From positions 62,001-126,000 of the forward strand of contig CAVUHK010000001.1 in assembly GCA_963741315.1 (NCBI GenBank): a DNA stretch of 64,000 nucleotides, given 5' to 3'. The notes below the pieces were generated by a model. It did not search any database and was not told the DNA's origin. It saw only the letters and a program-made list of their open reading frames with translations. Both the position numbers and the translations under genes were made by a program. Positions 51,761-61,075 of this stretch are shown here, piece after piece. The DNA is from PALSA-1003 sp963741315 (GTDB lineage: Bacteria; Pseudomonadota; Gammaproteobacteria; Burkholderiales; Casimicrobiaceae). How positions within the stretch are numbered: the stretch's first letter is position 1; each line of letters opens with the position of its first letter.

Positions 51761-52477
51761 TTAACCGCGGCTCTCCGGCCGCGCCTCGCCGTAGATGAAG
51801 TAATTCTCGGTCTGCGCGATCGATGCGGACCAGCCCAGCCCCGATAGCCGCTCCGAGAGCAGGCGCGGCTCCCAATAGTATTTCACGATGCGGTATTCGC
51901 GCCCGTCGTTGAGCTTGCGCTTCGCCACGCCCTCGGCGCGCCCCGGCAATACGTGGTCCTTGGCAGTCGACGTCGGATCGTAGGCCGAGTCGATCAGGTA
52001 GACCGCCCCGTTCGGCGCCAGTGCCGCGCCGACGTTGTTCCAGAACTCCGCCAGGCGCGCATCGGGCACGTGCGACAGCCAGAAGCTGAAGAAGATCGCA
52101 TCGTAGCGCTCGCTCGGCCGCCATTCGAAGATGTCGGCCTCGATGTAGGCGACGTTGGCGGCGGCGACGCGCGAGCGGTTGATCGCCAGCACTTCCGGCG
52201 ACGCATCGACGCAGGTGACGCGCGCGGCGCGCGGCGCGATCCGCCGCGTGAACAGCCCGGTGCCGCAGGCGAGCTCGAGCACATTGTCGGGGCGCTGGCG
52301 AACCAGCCATGCATCGGCCGCGCGCTCGACCGTGTCGACCTCGGCGTGCCAGCGTGCATTGAATTCCGCTCCGCGGTCGTAGCGGCCGTGCCGGAACCAC
52401 CACTCGTCGTACTCGCCGGCGCGAGCACGGTAGTAGTCGATCTGGTCCTGCAGGATGTCGCGATCGTGCATAGCCAT
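51761..52477 (-). CDS. Class I SAM-dependent methyltransferase
   Basis: 238 residues. The SAM loop VLELACGTGLFTRRIAPRAARVTCVDASPEVL is near 66-97, EADIFEW near 114 and YDAIFFSFWLSHVPDARLAEFW near 125-146. YYRARAGEYDEWWFRHGRYD near 15-34 is a family N-terminus. It lies just downstream of surA in the same direction, where pdxA would normally be. Acceptor unknown. Confidence 0.87.
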   Translation of the reverse strand: MAMHDRDILQDQIDYYRARAGEYDEWWFRHGRYDRGAEFNARWHAEVDTVERAADAWLVRQRPDNVLELACGTGLFTRRIAPRAARVTCVDASPEVLAINRSRVAAANVAYIEADIFEWRPSERYDAIFFSFWLSHVPDARLAEFWNNVGAALAPNGAVYLIDSAYDPTSTAKDHVLPGRAEGVAKRKLNDGREYRIVKYYWEPRLLSERLSGLGWSASIAQTENYFIYGEARPESRG

Positions 52478-52493
52478 CGGCGCCGGTGCTGGC

Positions 52494-53870
52494 TCAGCGA
52501 TCGTCGAGTCGGATTTCCACGTACGCGCGGTCCCTCACTTCGCGTATCCATGCCTGGAACGCTTCCTCGGCCTTGCGCTGGCGAATCGCGAGCTGCGCTT
52601 CGGCGCGCTCGCGCTCGGCGCTGATATCCTGCCTGCGCCGCTCGAGCACCTGGACGATGTGCCAGCCGAAGGGCGAGCGCACCGGCGCCGACACCTCGTT
52701 GATGGCGAGCTTGTCCATTGCCGCCTGGAATTCGGGAACGGTGTCGCCAGGATTGAGCCAGCCCAGGTCGCCGCCCTTGGAAGCGGAGGCGTCTTCCGAA
52801 TTGAGTTTGGCGACGTCCTCGAATTTGGCGCCGGATTCAAGGCGGTCCTTGACCCTGTCGATCTTGACCTTGGCATCCGCCTCGGACACCAGTTCATTGA
52901 CCCGGACGAGGATGTGCCGCGCATGTGTCTGGTCGACGATGGTGCCTTCGTTGCGGCCGCGCTTGTTGATCAGCTTGACGATGTGGAAACCGCTCGCGCT
53001 GCGCAACACCGGAGAAATGTCGCCCGGCTTCATCGTGCGCACCTGGTCGGCGAACACGGTGGGCAGCCGCGCGCCGGCGCGCCAGCCGAGGTTGCCGCCA
53101 CGCAGCGCATCGTTGGCGTCGGAAAAACCCGCGGCGACCTGCGCGAAGTCGCCACCTGCCTTGATCGCCTTGAGCGCTTCCTCGGCACGCCGGCGCTTGG
53201 CCTCGATCTGGTCGGAGCTCGCCTGCTCGGGCACCAGTACCAGGATGTGCGCGAGATCGTACTCGGAATCGCCGGCGTTCTGCGTCTTGAGCGTGGCCAT
53301 GTAGAGATCGACCTCGGCTTCACTGACGGTGATCCGGCTGTCGACTTCGCGCTCGCGCAGGCGCTGCATGATCAGCTCGCTGCGTATGTCTTCGCGATAT
53401 TTCGTGAACGAGAGCTTTTCAGCCACCAGCGCCTTCTTCAAATCCTCGATCGAGAGCTTGTTTTCCTGTGCGATACGCTGGATCGTGCGCTCGATCTGGG
53501 TATCGTCGACACGCAGGCCGGATTCCTTGGCAAACTGGAGCAGTGCGCGGTCGGTGATCAGCCGCTCGAGAATCTGCTTGTCCATCACGTCCGGAGGCGG
53601 TGGCTGCACGCCCTGCTGCTTCATCTGCTGCAGCACGATCCGCTTGGCCTCATCGATGTCGTGGAGGGTGATCGCCTCATCGTTGACAATGGCGACGACA
53701 CGATCGACGCTCTGCGTGCGCGCCGCCGCGGTCCGCGCCGTTGCCGAGGGCTGCGCCGGCTGTGCCGGCTGCGCCGACTTTGCTGGCTGTGCCGGCTGTG
53801 CCGCCACCGTCGCGATGTTCATGACCGCCGCCAACGCGACCAGCGTCAGAATGAGAATACGCACTGCCAT
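52494..53870 (-). CDS. surA: Periplasmic peptidyl-prolyl isomerase/chaperone SurA
   Basis: 458 residues. A signal peptide ends near TVAAQ, followed by a short repeated QPA/KSA segment, an N-terminal chaperone domain (about 55-200), and two parvulin domains (about 205-305, AHILVLVPEQ; and 315-420, ARHILVRVNEL). LGWRAGARLPTVFAD and LGWLNPGDTVPEFQ are the parvulin motifs. SurA escorts outer-membrane proteins, including LptD, which lies 5 bases upstream. The usual downstream pdxA-rsmA is missing. Confidence 0.95.
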   Translation of the reverse strand: MAVRILILTLVALAAVMNIATVAAQPAQPAKSAQPAQPAQPSATARTAAARTQSVDRVVAIVNDEAITLHDIDEAKRIVLQQMKQQGVQPPPPDVMDKQILERLITDRALLQFAKESGLRVDDTQIERTIQRIAQENKLSIEDLKKALVAEKLSFTKYREDIRSELIMQRLREREVDSRITVSEAEVDLYMATLKTQNAGDSEYDLAHILVLVPEQASSDQIEAKRRRAEEALKAIKAGGDFAQVAAGFSDANDALRGGNLGWRAGARLPTVFADQVRTMKPGDISPVLRSASGFHIVKLINKRGRNEGTIVDQTHARHILVRVNELVSEADAKVKIDRVKDRLESGAKFEDVAKLNSEDASASKGGDLGWLNPGDTVPEFQAAMDKLAINEVSAPVRSPFGWHIVQVLERRRQDISAERERAEAQLAIRQRKAEEAFQAWIREVRDRAYVEIRLDDR

Positions 53871-53875
53871 GACTG

Positions 53876-56224
53876 CTAGAACTCCGGGAAAAAGTTGGCC
53901 GGCTTGTCCCCGATCGGCCTGGCCGACGGGTCATTCGCGGTCGAGTATCCGGGTACGCTGCGCCTGAGCACGTCGCCTGGATTGGTGCCCAGACGCGCCA
54001 GGCCGTTGAGCTCGAGCTGGACGAATACCGACGTGCTGTACTGCTGCGTGTTGGTCTGCAGCCGCTGCGCGGCGATGCGAAACACCCAGCAGTCGCCATT
54101 GTACTCGAAGCCTATCACCCCCTCCAGCGTCTTGGCGTCGACCAGAGAGTAGTTCCAGCGCCCGATCACCGACCAACGGTCGCCCAGCGGCGCCTGGCCG
54201 GACAGGTCGATTTGCTTCAGCTGCGACACCTGCCCGCTGGAGTTGACGTACTGGCGAATGAAACGATACGAGGCGTTGATCACCTGTCCGGGCGCCGGTT
54301 GATAGCGCGCCCCGAGGTCGAGGCGCTGGGTCAGCCCCGGATTGAACTGGTATTGCAGCGCGCCTGCCGCGGTCCACACATCGGACAGCCGCGTCTCGCC
54401 CGAAACCAGCAGGTCCGAGGCTCCGGCGGATTGCGGTGGCTCATTGAGCACCACCTGCTGGCTCTTGAAGTAGTACTGCTGGCCGATCGCGAAGCGCATC
54501 TTTTCCGCGCCCGTTTCGGGATCGAGAAAGCGCGAACCGAGCGCAACGGTCACCTGATTCGCGTCACCGATGCGATCACTGCCAAGGTAGCGGTTGGCGG
54601 TGAACAGGTGCGAGAAATTGAAGTCGTCGGTGGCAGTGTCGAAGTTCGGGTAGCTGCTCTGGTTCTTGTACGGAATCTGCACATAGTAGAGGCGCGGTTC
54701 GAGAGTCTGGATGAACGAGCGGTCGAACCACTTGGTGTCGCGCTCGTAGATCAGGCCGGTGTCGACGGTGGAAATCGGCAGCACGCGATTGAAATTGGTC
54801 GGCGGCGCGGCCGGGCTGTCGAGCGCGTAGTTGGTCATGTGCAGGCCGGTCTGCGCGGTAAAGAACCACCAGCTGCCCTGTCTCGACCAGGCGACCGTCG
54901 GATACAGAATGCTGCGATTGCCGTTGGGTTCCAGCGCTGGCTGGTGAAAACGCACGAACTCGCCGGCCGCCTCGAAGTCGAGTCCCTGCCACTCCACCGG
55001 CCTGACGGTCATGGCGATCTGCGGCTCGCGAAAGTACGGCGGCACGATCGGATTGTTGGGGTCCTGCAGCGTCTGGAAACTCTGCATGCGACCGAGCATC
55101 GTCAACGGTCCGTTGGTGTAGGTCAGCCCGTAGTCGCGCGGCAGGTTGGTCTGCGAAGTCAGCGTGAGGCGGTCGGACAAATCGGCAAAATAGGTGTCGT
55201 CCGATACCTTCTGCACGTTGACGAAGCCGGCCAGCCCGCCGCCGAAATTCTGGTTGTGCCTCCACGCCAACGCGTAGCGATTGGTGTCGGTGATGCGATC
55301 GTGCGGCAGAAACTCGACGTCGGCCTCGCCCGAGGATTTCTCGAACAGGTAGCGGAACTGACCGTCGACCTGCACCCCGCGACGCGTCATCGGCCGCGTG
55401 AGAATCGTGGCGTCGTAGTTGGGCGCGAGATTCAGGTAATACGGGATCGTGACTTCGAAGCCGCGCTGGTTGCTCGAGCCGTAGATCGGAGTCAGGAAAC
55501 CGCTCTTGCGTTCGTTGGACAGCGGGAAGCTCAGCACCGGCGAATAGAGAATCGGCACGCCCTTGAAGAAGAGTTTGGCATCCTGCGCCGTGCCCACCAG
55601 CCGCGAACGATCGAGGTCGACATCGACGGCCGTCATGTACCAATCGTCGTTGCCGGCGACGCAGGTCGTGTAACGCATGTCCTTGAGCTGGTAGTGATTG
55701 GGGCCGTCGAAAGTAAGCATGCTCGTGTCGCCGCGCGACGAGTTTTCGCCGACGTGGAATTCGGCTTCGCGAAAGAAGCCGGTCTCGTCATCGCGCTTGT
55801 AGCGGACTTCGGGCCCGGTGATCCAGTCGATGCCCCGACGTATGGTGACGTTGCCCTTGCCCTGGAATTCGTCGGTCAGGATGTCATAGCGCAGCCAGTC
55901 AGCGAGCAATGTCTCGCGGCGTGAACGCAACTCGACCTTGCCTTCGGCCTCTACCCACTTCTGGCTTTCGCCCTCGAGCTTGTCGGCGCGCAGGAAGATC
56001 GCGTCGCGTTCTTCGTCGCCCGGTTCCGCCTTGCCCGCAGTCGCCGCACCGGTGGTCACCGGTTTCGTGACCTTGAGAGGTTTCGGTGGCGGCGGCTCCA
56101 GGTACGGCGAGACCTTCATGCGCGGTTTGTCAGGCACCACTTCGGGCGCCGATTGCGCGGCGCTACCCGTCGCAACGGCGAGCGGAAGCAGGGCAAAACC
56201 GGCGGCAACGCGGCGACTGAACAT
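53876..56224 (-). CDS. lptD: LPS assembly protein LptD
   Basis: 782 residues. A signal peptide ends near GSAAQS, an N-terminal Pro-rich stretch is followed by a beta-jellyroll OstA domain (about 75-185; LRADKLEGESQKWVEAEGKVELR) and a large beta barrel to the end. LptD inserts lipopolysaccharide into the outer membrane with LptE. Only two cysteines are visible, C188 and C712, so at most one inter-domain disulfide can form, against four cysteines in E. coli. It is divergent from amgK. Confidence 0.96.
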   Translation of the reverse strand: MFSRRVAAGFALLPLAVATGSAAQSAPEVVPDKPRMKVSPYLEPPPPKPLKVTKPVTTGAATAGKAEPGDEERDAIFLRADKLEGESQKWVEAEGKVELRSRRETLLADWLRYDILTDEFQGKGNVTIRRGIDWITGPEVRYKRDDETGFFREAEFHVGENSSRGDTSMLTFDGPNHYQLKDMRYTTCVAGNDDWYMTAVDVDLDRSRLVGTAQDAKLFFKGVPILYSPVLSFPLSNERKSGFLTPIYGSSNQRGFEVTIPYYLNLAPNYDATILTRPMTRRGVQVDGQFRYLFEKSSGEADVEFLPHDRITDTNRYALAWRHNQNFGGGLAGFVNVQKVSDDTYFADLSDRLTLTSQTNLPRDYGLTYTNGPLTMLGRMQSFQTLQDPNNPIVPPYFREPQIAMTVRPVEWQGLDFEAAGEFVRFHQPALEPNGNRSILYPTVAWSRQGSWWFFTAQTGLHMTNYALDSPAAPPTNFNRVLPISTVDTGLIYERDTKWFDRSFIQTLEPRLYYVQIPYKNQSSYPNFDTATDDFNFSHLFTANRYLGSDRIGDANQVTVALGSRFLDPETGAEKMRFAIGQQYYFKSQQVVLNEPPQSAGASDLLVSGETRLSDVWTAAGALQYQFNPGLTQRLDLGARYQPAPGQVINASYRFIRQYVNSSGQVSQLKQIDLSGQAPLGDRWSVIGRWNYSLVDAKTLEGVIGFEYNGDCWVFRIAAQRLQTNTQQYSTSVFVQLELNGLARLGTNPGDVLRRSVPGYSTANDPSARPIGDKPANFFPEF

Positions 56225-56246
56225 GCAGGAGTGGGGCAGGAGCGAA

Positions 56247-56255
56247 TGCTAAGAT
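56247..56255 (+). promoter_or_regulatory. Possible extended -10 for amgK
   Basis: TGC directly before TAAGAT gives a TGn-extended -10 in the divergent lptD/amgK gap. The amgK ATG is 38 bases on. No -35 is obvious. Confidence 0.3.
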
Positions 56256-56292
56256 GACGCATTCTACCTGCGTCCACGCCCTACCCCACCGC

Positions 56293-57330
56293 ATGAGTCT
56301 CGATGACCGCTTCGATGCGCTGCGCGCGTGGCTGGAGCGCGTGTTGCCGGCACCGATCGCATCGATCGAGCCCGCCTCGGTCGACGCGAGCTTTCGTCGC
56401 TATTTCCGCGTCACTTTCGCGCAAGCGATCGAGTTCCCCGGCACGCCTGCCGGCGGCGTGACTTCGCTGATCGCGATGGACGCGCCGCCACCGCACGAGG
56501 ACTGCCGGCCCTTCGTCGCGGTGGCGAAGCTGCTCGCAGCCGCCGGAGTGCACGCGCCGGCGGTGCTGCGCGAAGAACTGTCGCAGGGCTTTCTCCTGCT
56601 CACCGATCTCGGCTCGCGCACGTACCTGACGGAGTTGTCGGACGCGACCGCGCCCGCGCTCTATCACGATGCCACCAATGCGCTGATCCGATGGCAGCAG
56701 GCCAGTCGCGACGATCTCCTGCCGCCGTACGACCGCGCGCTGCTGCTGCGCGAGCTCAACCTGTTTCCGGACTGGTACATCGCGAAACACCTTGGCGTCG
56801 CGCTCGACGATACGCAGCGAAAGGTCCTCGCCACCGCGTTCGAACGCATCGTCGAGAACAATCTCGGGCAGCCGCGCGTGTACGTGCATCGCGACTACCA
56901 TTCGCGCAATCTGATGATCAGCGAGCCCAATCCAGGCGTGCTGGATTTCCAGGACGCTGTGCATGGCCCGGTCACCTACGACCTGGTGTCGCTGCTGCGC
57001 GACGCGTACATCGCGTGGGACGAGGAGCGCCAGATCGACTGGGCGGTGCGTTATTGGGAGCGTGCACGCGCCGCCGGCGTGCCGGTGGGAACGGACTTTG
57101 GCGCCTTCTGGCGCGACTTCGAATGGATGGGCGTGCAGCGCCAGTTGAAGGTGCTCGGCATCTTCGCCCGGCTGTGGCATCGCGACGGCAAGGCCGCGTA
57201 CCTGCAGGAGATGCCGCGCGTGATGGCGTACCTGCGCGGCGCTTGCGCGCGCTACAACGCGCTCGGCCCGCTGTTGAAGCTGCTCGACGAACTCGAAGGC
57301 CGCCGCGCGACGGTCGGCTACACCTTCTGA
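56293..57330 (+). CDS. amgK: N-acetylmuramate/N-acetylglucosamine kinase AmgK
   Basis: 345 residues of the aminoglycoside phosphotransferase fold. The catalytic loop is VYVHRDYHSRNLMI near 196-209 and the metal DFG-like element is LDFQDAVHGPVTYDLVSLLRD near 216-236. AmgK phosphorylates the anomeric carbon of MurNAc in cell-wall recycling, with MurU as the next step. The ATG at 56293 begins the conserved N-terminus; a frame start 13 codons up is weaker. Downstream is a bridging ORF, then murU. Confidence 0.88.
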   Translation: MSLDDRFDALRAWLERVLPAPIASIEPASVDASFRRYFRVTFAQAIEFPGTPAGGVTSLIAMDAPPPHEDCRPFVAVAKLLAAAGVHAPAVLREELSQGFLLLTDLGSRTYLTELSDATAPALYHDATNALIRWQQASRDDLLPPYDRALLLRELNLFPDWYIAKHLGVALDDTQRKVLATAFERIVENNLGQPRVYVHRDYHSRNLMISEPNPGVLDFQDAVHGPVTYDLVSLLRDAYIAWDEERQIDWAVRYWERARAAGVPVGTDFGAFWRDFEWMGVQRQLKVLGIFARLWHRDGKAAYLQEMPRVMAYLRGACARYNALGPLLKLLDELEGRRATVGYTF

Positions 57331-57518
57331 TGAGCACCGCAGGGCCGCCACAAGGACGTTCCCGCGAGCGGGGCGAAGCCAAGGCGCGCAGCGTGCGTCC
57401 GCGAGCGGGGATGGCGGCCGACACGAAGCCGCCGCACGCATCGTTGTCGTTCCAGGAGGCCGTGCGGAGCCACCTGTGGGGGAGGCGGCGCGCAGCGCCG
57501 CTTCGGGGGAATCCATGA
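57330..57518 (+). CDS. Possible 62-codon bridging ORF between amgK and murU
   Basis: The ATG shares its first base with the amgK stop (TGATG), and its TGA overlaps the murU ATG as ATGA, so the frame spans the 184-base gap exactly. The product is very Arg/Ala/Gly rich with no domain. Inside are two copies of CGCGAGCGGGG (57363 and 57400). A GC-rich repeat element inserted between the two genes is as likely as a real gene; the overlaps could keep translation coupled. Confidence 0.35.
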   Translation: MSTAGPPQGRSRERGEAKARSVRPRAGMAADTKPPHASLSFQEAVRSHLWGRRRAAPLRGNP

Positions 57519-58228
57519 GTGCGGCGATGATCCTCGCCGCCGGCCGCGGCGAGCGCATGCGTCCGCTGTCCGACACCTGCCCCAAGCCGCTGCTTGACGT
57601 CGGCGGCAAGCCGCTCATCGCCTGGCAGATCGAGCGCCTGGTCGCCGCGGGATTCGACCGCATCGTGATCAACGTCGCGCATCTGGCGAGCGCCATCGAA
57701 GCCCGGCTTGGCGACGGTTCGCGATACGGCGCCAGCTTGCGCTATTCGCGCGAAGCGTCGCCGCTGGAAGTCGCCGGCGGCATCGCCACCGCGCTGCCGC
57801 TGCTGGGAGAGGGTGTCGCGCTGGTGATCAGCGCCGACGTCTACGCCGACTACGACTACGCCGCGCTGCGGGGCAGGCTGCAGGCGATGGAAGCGTCACC
57901 CGCCGCACCCCACCTGCACATGGTGATGGTGCCCAATCCGGCGTATCATCCCGGCGGCGATTTTGTCCTCCACGCGGGCGCGCTGGCACTCGACGGCGGA
58001 CCGCGACTGACCTTCGGCAACATCGCCTTGTACCGTACCGCGCTTTTCCGGGAACTGCCGCGCGGCGAGAAGCTCAAAATACTTCCCCTCTACCAGGATT
58101 GGATCGGCCGCGGCTGGGCCAGCGGCGAACTGTTTACCGGACGTTGGGCCAATGTCGGAACACCCGGCGAACTCGCGCAGCTCGATGCCCTTCTGCGCCA
58201 ACACCACCCCATTGAACATCGACCATGA
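57515..58228 (+). CDS. murU: N-acetylmuramate-1-phosphate uridylyltransferase MurU
   Basis: 237 residues of the nucleotidyltransferase fold. AMILAAGRGERMRPLSDTCPKPLLDVGGKPL near 4-34 carries the GxGxRxRP nucleotide loop and the Lys of the PKP motif; ISADVYADYDYAAL near 108 and LTFGNIALYRTALF near 170-183 complete it. MurU makes UDP-MurNAc from the AmgK product. It overlaps prlC by 4 bases. Confidence 0.9.
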   Translation: MSAAMILAAGRGERMRPLSDTCPKPLLDVGGKPLIAWQIERLVAAGFDRIVINVAHLASAIEARLGDGSRYGASLRYSREASPLEVAGGIATALPLLGEGVALVISADVYADYDYAALRGRLQAMEASPAAPHLHMVMVPNPAYHPGGDFVLHAGALALDGGPRLTFGNIALYRTALFRELPRGEKLKILPLYQDWIGRGWASGELFTGRWANVGTPGELAQLDALLRQHHPIEHRP

Positions 58229-60291
58229 ATGCCACCACCGAACCACTGATCGCCAACCCGCTGCTCGATTTCTCGGGCCTGCCGCGCTTCGCCGAAATCG
58301 CGCCGGAACACGTCACACCTGCAGTCGATGCGCTGATTGCCGAGGCGCGCGCCACCATCGAGCACGTGGCGACGAGCAAGGACCCGCCCACGTGGGACAA
58401 TTTCGTCGCGCCGCTCTCCGACGCGATGGATCGTCTTGGCCGTGCCTGGGGACAGGTTGGCCACCTCAACGCCGTCGTCAACACGCCGGCGCTGCGCGAG
58501 GCGCATAACCTCAACCTGCCGAAGATCACCGATTTCTACAGCGACTTCGGCCTCGACGAGCGCCTGTTCGCGCGCTACCGCGCGCTGGCCGCCGCGCCGG
58601 GATTTGCCGCGCTGGCCGCGGACCGGCGCAAGGTCGTGGACAACGCGCTGCGCGACTTCCGCCTGTCCGGCGCCGAACTACCTGAGGACAGCAAGGCGCG
58701 CCTGAAGCTGGTCGACGAGGAACTCGCGCAATTGTCGTCGCGCTACGAGGACAACGTGCTCGACGCCACCAATGGCTGGGAGCTGTTCATCGACGACGCC
58801 GCAAAACTCGCCGGCGTGCCCGCCGACGTTATCGCCGCGGCGCGCGAGGCCGCGACCGCCGACGGCCGGTCCGGCTGGAAACTGTCACTGCGGATGCCGT
58901 GCTATCTGCCGGTGATGCAGTACGCCGAGGATCGCGGCCTGCGCGAAACGCTCTACCGTGCCAACGCAACGCGCGCCAGCGAGTTCGGAAAGACGGAATG
59001 GGACAACAGCGCGCTGATCACGCGCATCCTCGCCTTGCGCCGCGAAGAGGCGACGCTGCTCGGTTACGCGAGCTTTGCCGAGGTATCGCTGGTGCCGAAG
59101 ATGGCAGGCTCGCCCGCTGAGGTGCTGGCCTTCCTGCGCGATCTTGCGACGCGGGCAAAACCTCACGCCGAGCGCGACATGGCCGAATTGAAAAGCTACG
59201 CGCGCGACGAGTTGGGCCTGCCGGAACTCGCGGCGTGGGACCTCGGCTACGCCTCGGAAAAGCTGCGCGAGGCACGCTATAGCTACTCCGACCAGGAAGT
59301 GAAGAAGTACTTCCCCGAGGATCGCGTGCTCGCCGGAATGTTCCGGGTGGTGGAGACGCTGTTCGGCGTGAGCATCCGCGAGTCGAAGGCGCCGACCTGG
59401 CATCCCACGGTGCGCTTCTTCGACGTCGTCGATCGCGACGGCAACGTCAGCGGCCAGTTCTACCTCGATCTCTACGCACGCGCCGGCAAACGTGGCGGCG
59501 CATGGATGGACGAGGTCATCGGCCGCCGCCGCCAGGGCGCGCGAGTGCAGCATCCCGTTGCCGTTCTGACCTGCAACTTCTCGGCGCCCGTCGACGGCGA
59601 GCCAGCGCTGTTCACGCACGATGAAGTCACGACACTGTTCCACGAATTCGGCCACGGGCTGCACTTGCTGCTCACCCGCATCGACGTCGCAGGCGTGTCA
59701 GGGCTCTCCGGCGTCGAATGGGATGCCGTCGAGCTGCCAAGCCAGTTCATGGAGAATTTCTGCTGGGAGTGGGACGTCCTGACGCACATGACCGCGCGCG
59801 CAGGCAAAGGTCCCGCGGCCGGTTCGCCGTTGCCGCGTGCGCTCTACGAAAAGATGCTGGCGGCGAAGAACTTCCAGAGTGGCATGCAAACGGTGCGGCA
59901 GATCGAATTCGCGCTTTTCGACATGCACCTGCATCACGACTTCGCGGCGCCTGCCACGCCGCAGGGGCTGGCCGACGCCGTTCGCCGCGAGGTCGCGGTG
60001 GTCAGCCGACCCGCCGACGATCGCAGCCTGACCCATTCCTTCAGCCACATCTTTGCCGGCGGCTACGCAGCTGGTTACTACAGCTACAAGTGGGCCGAAG
60101 TGCTGTCGGCGGACGCCTATAGCCTTTTCGAGGAAACCGGGGTGCTCTCGCCCGTGGCGGGCGCCCGGTTCCGCGACGAAGTCCTAGCCCGGGGGGGCAG
60201 CCGCCCGGCGCTGGAGTCCTTTGTAGCCTTCCGCGGCCGGCCCCCCCAAATCGACGCATTGTTAAGGCATAATGGTATGTCTACGTCATAA
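58225..60291 (+). CDS. prlC: M3-family oligopeptidase A
   Basis: 688 residues. The zinc motif is HEFGH at 473-477 (LFHEFGHGLHLLL), and the third ligand and activating residues lie in the GVEWDAVELPSQFMENFCWEW stretch near 493-513. The N-terminal helical domain and ERDMAELKSYARDELGL near 315 are typical of oligopeptidase A. It degrades short peptides, including signal peptides, in the cytoplasm. The ATG overlaps murU as ATGA. Confidence 0.94.
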   Translation: MNATTEPLIANPLLDFSGLPRFAEIAPEHVTPAVDALIAEARATIEHVATSKDPPTWDNFVAPLSDAMDRLGRAWGQVGHLNAVVNTPALREAHNLNLPKITDFYSDFGLDERLFARYRALAAAPGFAALAADRRKVVDNALRDFRLSGAELPEDSKARLKLVDEELAQLSSRYEDNVLDATNGWELFIDDAAKLAGVPADVIAAAREAATADGRSGWKLSLRMPCYLPVMQYAEDRGLRETLYRANATRASEFGKTEWDNSALITRILALRREEATLLGYASFAEVSLVPKMAGSPAEVLAFLRDLATRAKPHAERDMAELKSYARDELGLPELAAWDLGYASEKLREARYSYSDQEVKKYFPEDRVLAGMFRVVETLFGVSIRESKAPTWHPTVRFFDVVDRDGNVSGQFYLDLYARAGKRGGAWMDEVIGRRRQGARVQHPVAVLTCNFSAPVDGEPALFTHDEVTTLFHEFGHGLHLLLTRIDVAGVSGLSGVEWDAVELPSQFMENFCWEWDVLTHMTARAGKGPAAGSPLPRALYEKMLAAKNFQSGMQTVRQIEFALFDMHLHHDFAAPATPQGLADAVRREVAVVSRPADDRSLTHSFSHIFAGGYAAGYYSYKWAEVLSADAYSLFEETGVLSPVAGARFRDEVLARGGSRPALESFVAFRGRPPQIDALLRHNGMSTS

Positions 60292-60318
60292 CGACGGTCG
60301 AGGCAGGAGGGCGATTCG

Positions 60319-60915
60319 ATGCGCGCAAACATTCGACTTGGCAGTGCGCTGGCGCTGGTGCTGGGACTTGCCAGCGCCCTGGCCACGGCACAAGTCCAGC
60401 AGGTCTACCGCTATGTCGACGCCGAAGGCAAGATCGTCTACACCGACAAGCCGCCGCCGCCGTCGGCCAAGGAAGCGCAATCCAAGCGCATCGGCGCCAA
60501 CAGCATCGAAACCAGCCAGCTCTCCTACGCGGTGCAACAGGCGCAGGAGCGCTACCCGGTGACGCTCTACACCTTCGCCTGCGGAGTCGTCTGCGACAGC
60601 GCGCAGGCATTGCTCAACAAGCGCGGCGTGCCGCATTCGGTCGTCGACGTGAGCGTCGGCGAAGGCGCCGACCGCCTCAAGAAACTGGCCGGCGGTCTCG
60701 ACGCTCCCGCCCTGCAGGTCGGCGAGCAATATTCGGTAGGATTCAACGACGCCAAGTGGCAGGCCATGCTGGGCGACGCCGGTTATCCCGCGACGCCGCC
60801 GCCGCGGCTCGGGCCGATTGCGCGCCCGGTCACGACGCCGCCGGCGTCCACCACTGCGACAGCACAAACGGCGCAGCCCACGGTGCCACCCAAGGGCGGT
60901 TACCCGCAGCAATAG
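60319..60915 (+). CDS. DUF4124 protein with glutaredoxin-like domain
   Basis: 198 residues. A signal peptide ends near ALATAQ; a DUF4124 segment (VYRYVDAEGKIVYTDKPPPP near 29-48) is followed by a thioredoxin/glutaredoxin-like domain (TLYTFACGVVCDSAQALLNKRGVPH near 83-107, with CGVVC as the redox pair spaced by three) and a Pro/Thr-rich tail. It is probably periplasmic and redox linked. A perfect hairpin at 60921 follows its stop. Confidence 0.8.
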   Translation: MRANIRLGSALALVLGLASALATAQVQQVYRYVDAEGKIVYTDKPPPPSAKEAQSKRIGANSIETSQLSYAVQQAQERYPVTLYTFACGVVCDSAQALLNKRGVPHSVVDVSVGEGADRLKKLAGGLDAPALQVGEQYSVGFNDAKWQAMLGDAGYPATPPPRLGPIARPVTTPPASTTATAQTAQPTVPPKGGYPQQ

Positions 60916-60920
60916 CGTCG

Positions 60921-60942
60921 CGCGGACCGGCTCCGGTCCGCG
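60921..60942 (+). terminator. Perfect-stem terminator after the DUF4124 gene
   Basis: CGCGGACCGG and CCGGTCCGCG are perfect inverted arms around CT, 5 bases after the stop. ACTGTTTCC follows, a weak T tract. It separates the amgK-murU-prlC-DUF4124 run from the TRAP operon. Confidence 0.65.
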
Positions 60943-61075
60943 ACTGTTTCCGCGATTGGGTCGGACCGGGTAGCATGTAGCCTTGGCGTGCCGCCGGCCC
61001 AGCACGGGCCGCCGCCGTACCGAGCGGGTGCCCATGTCGCACCGCGGCGCAAATCTTTCGTCCCAGGAGGAGTCG

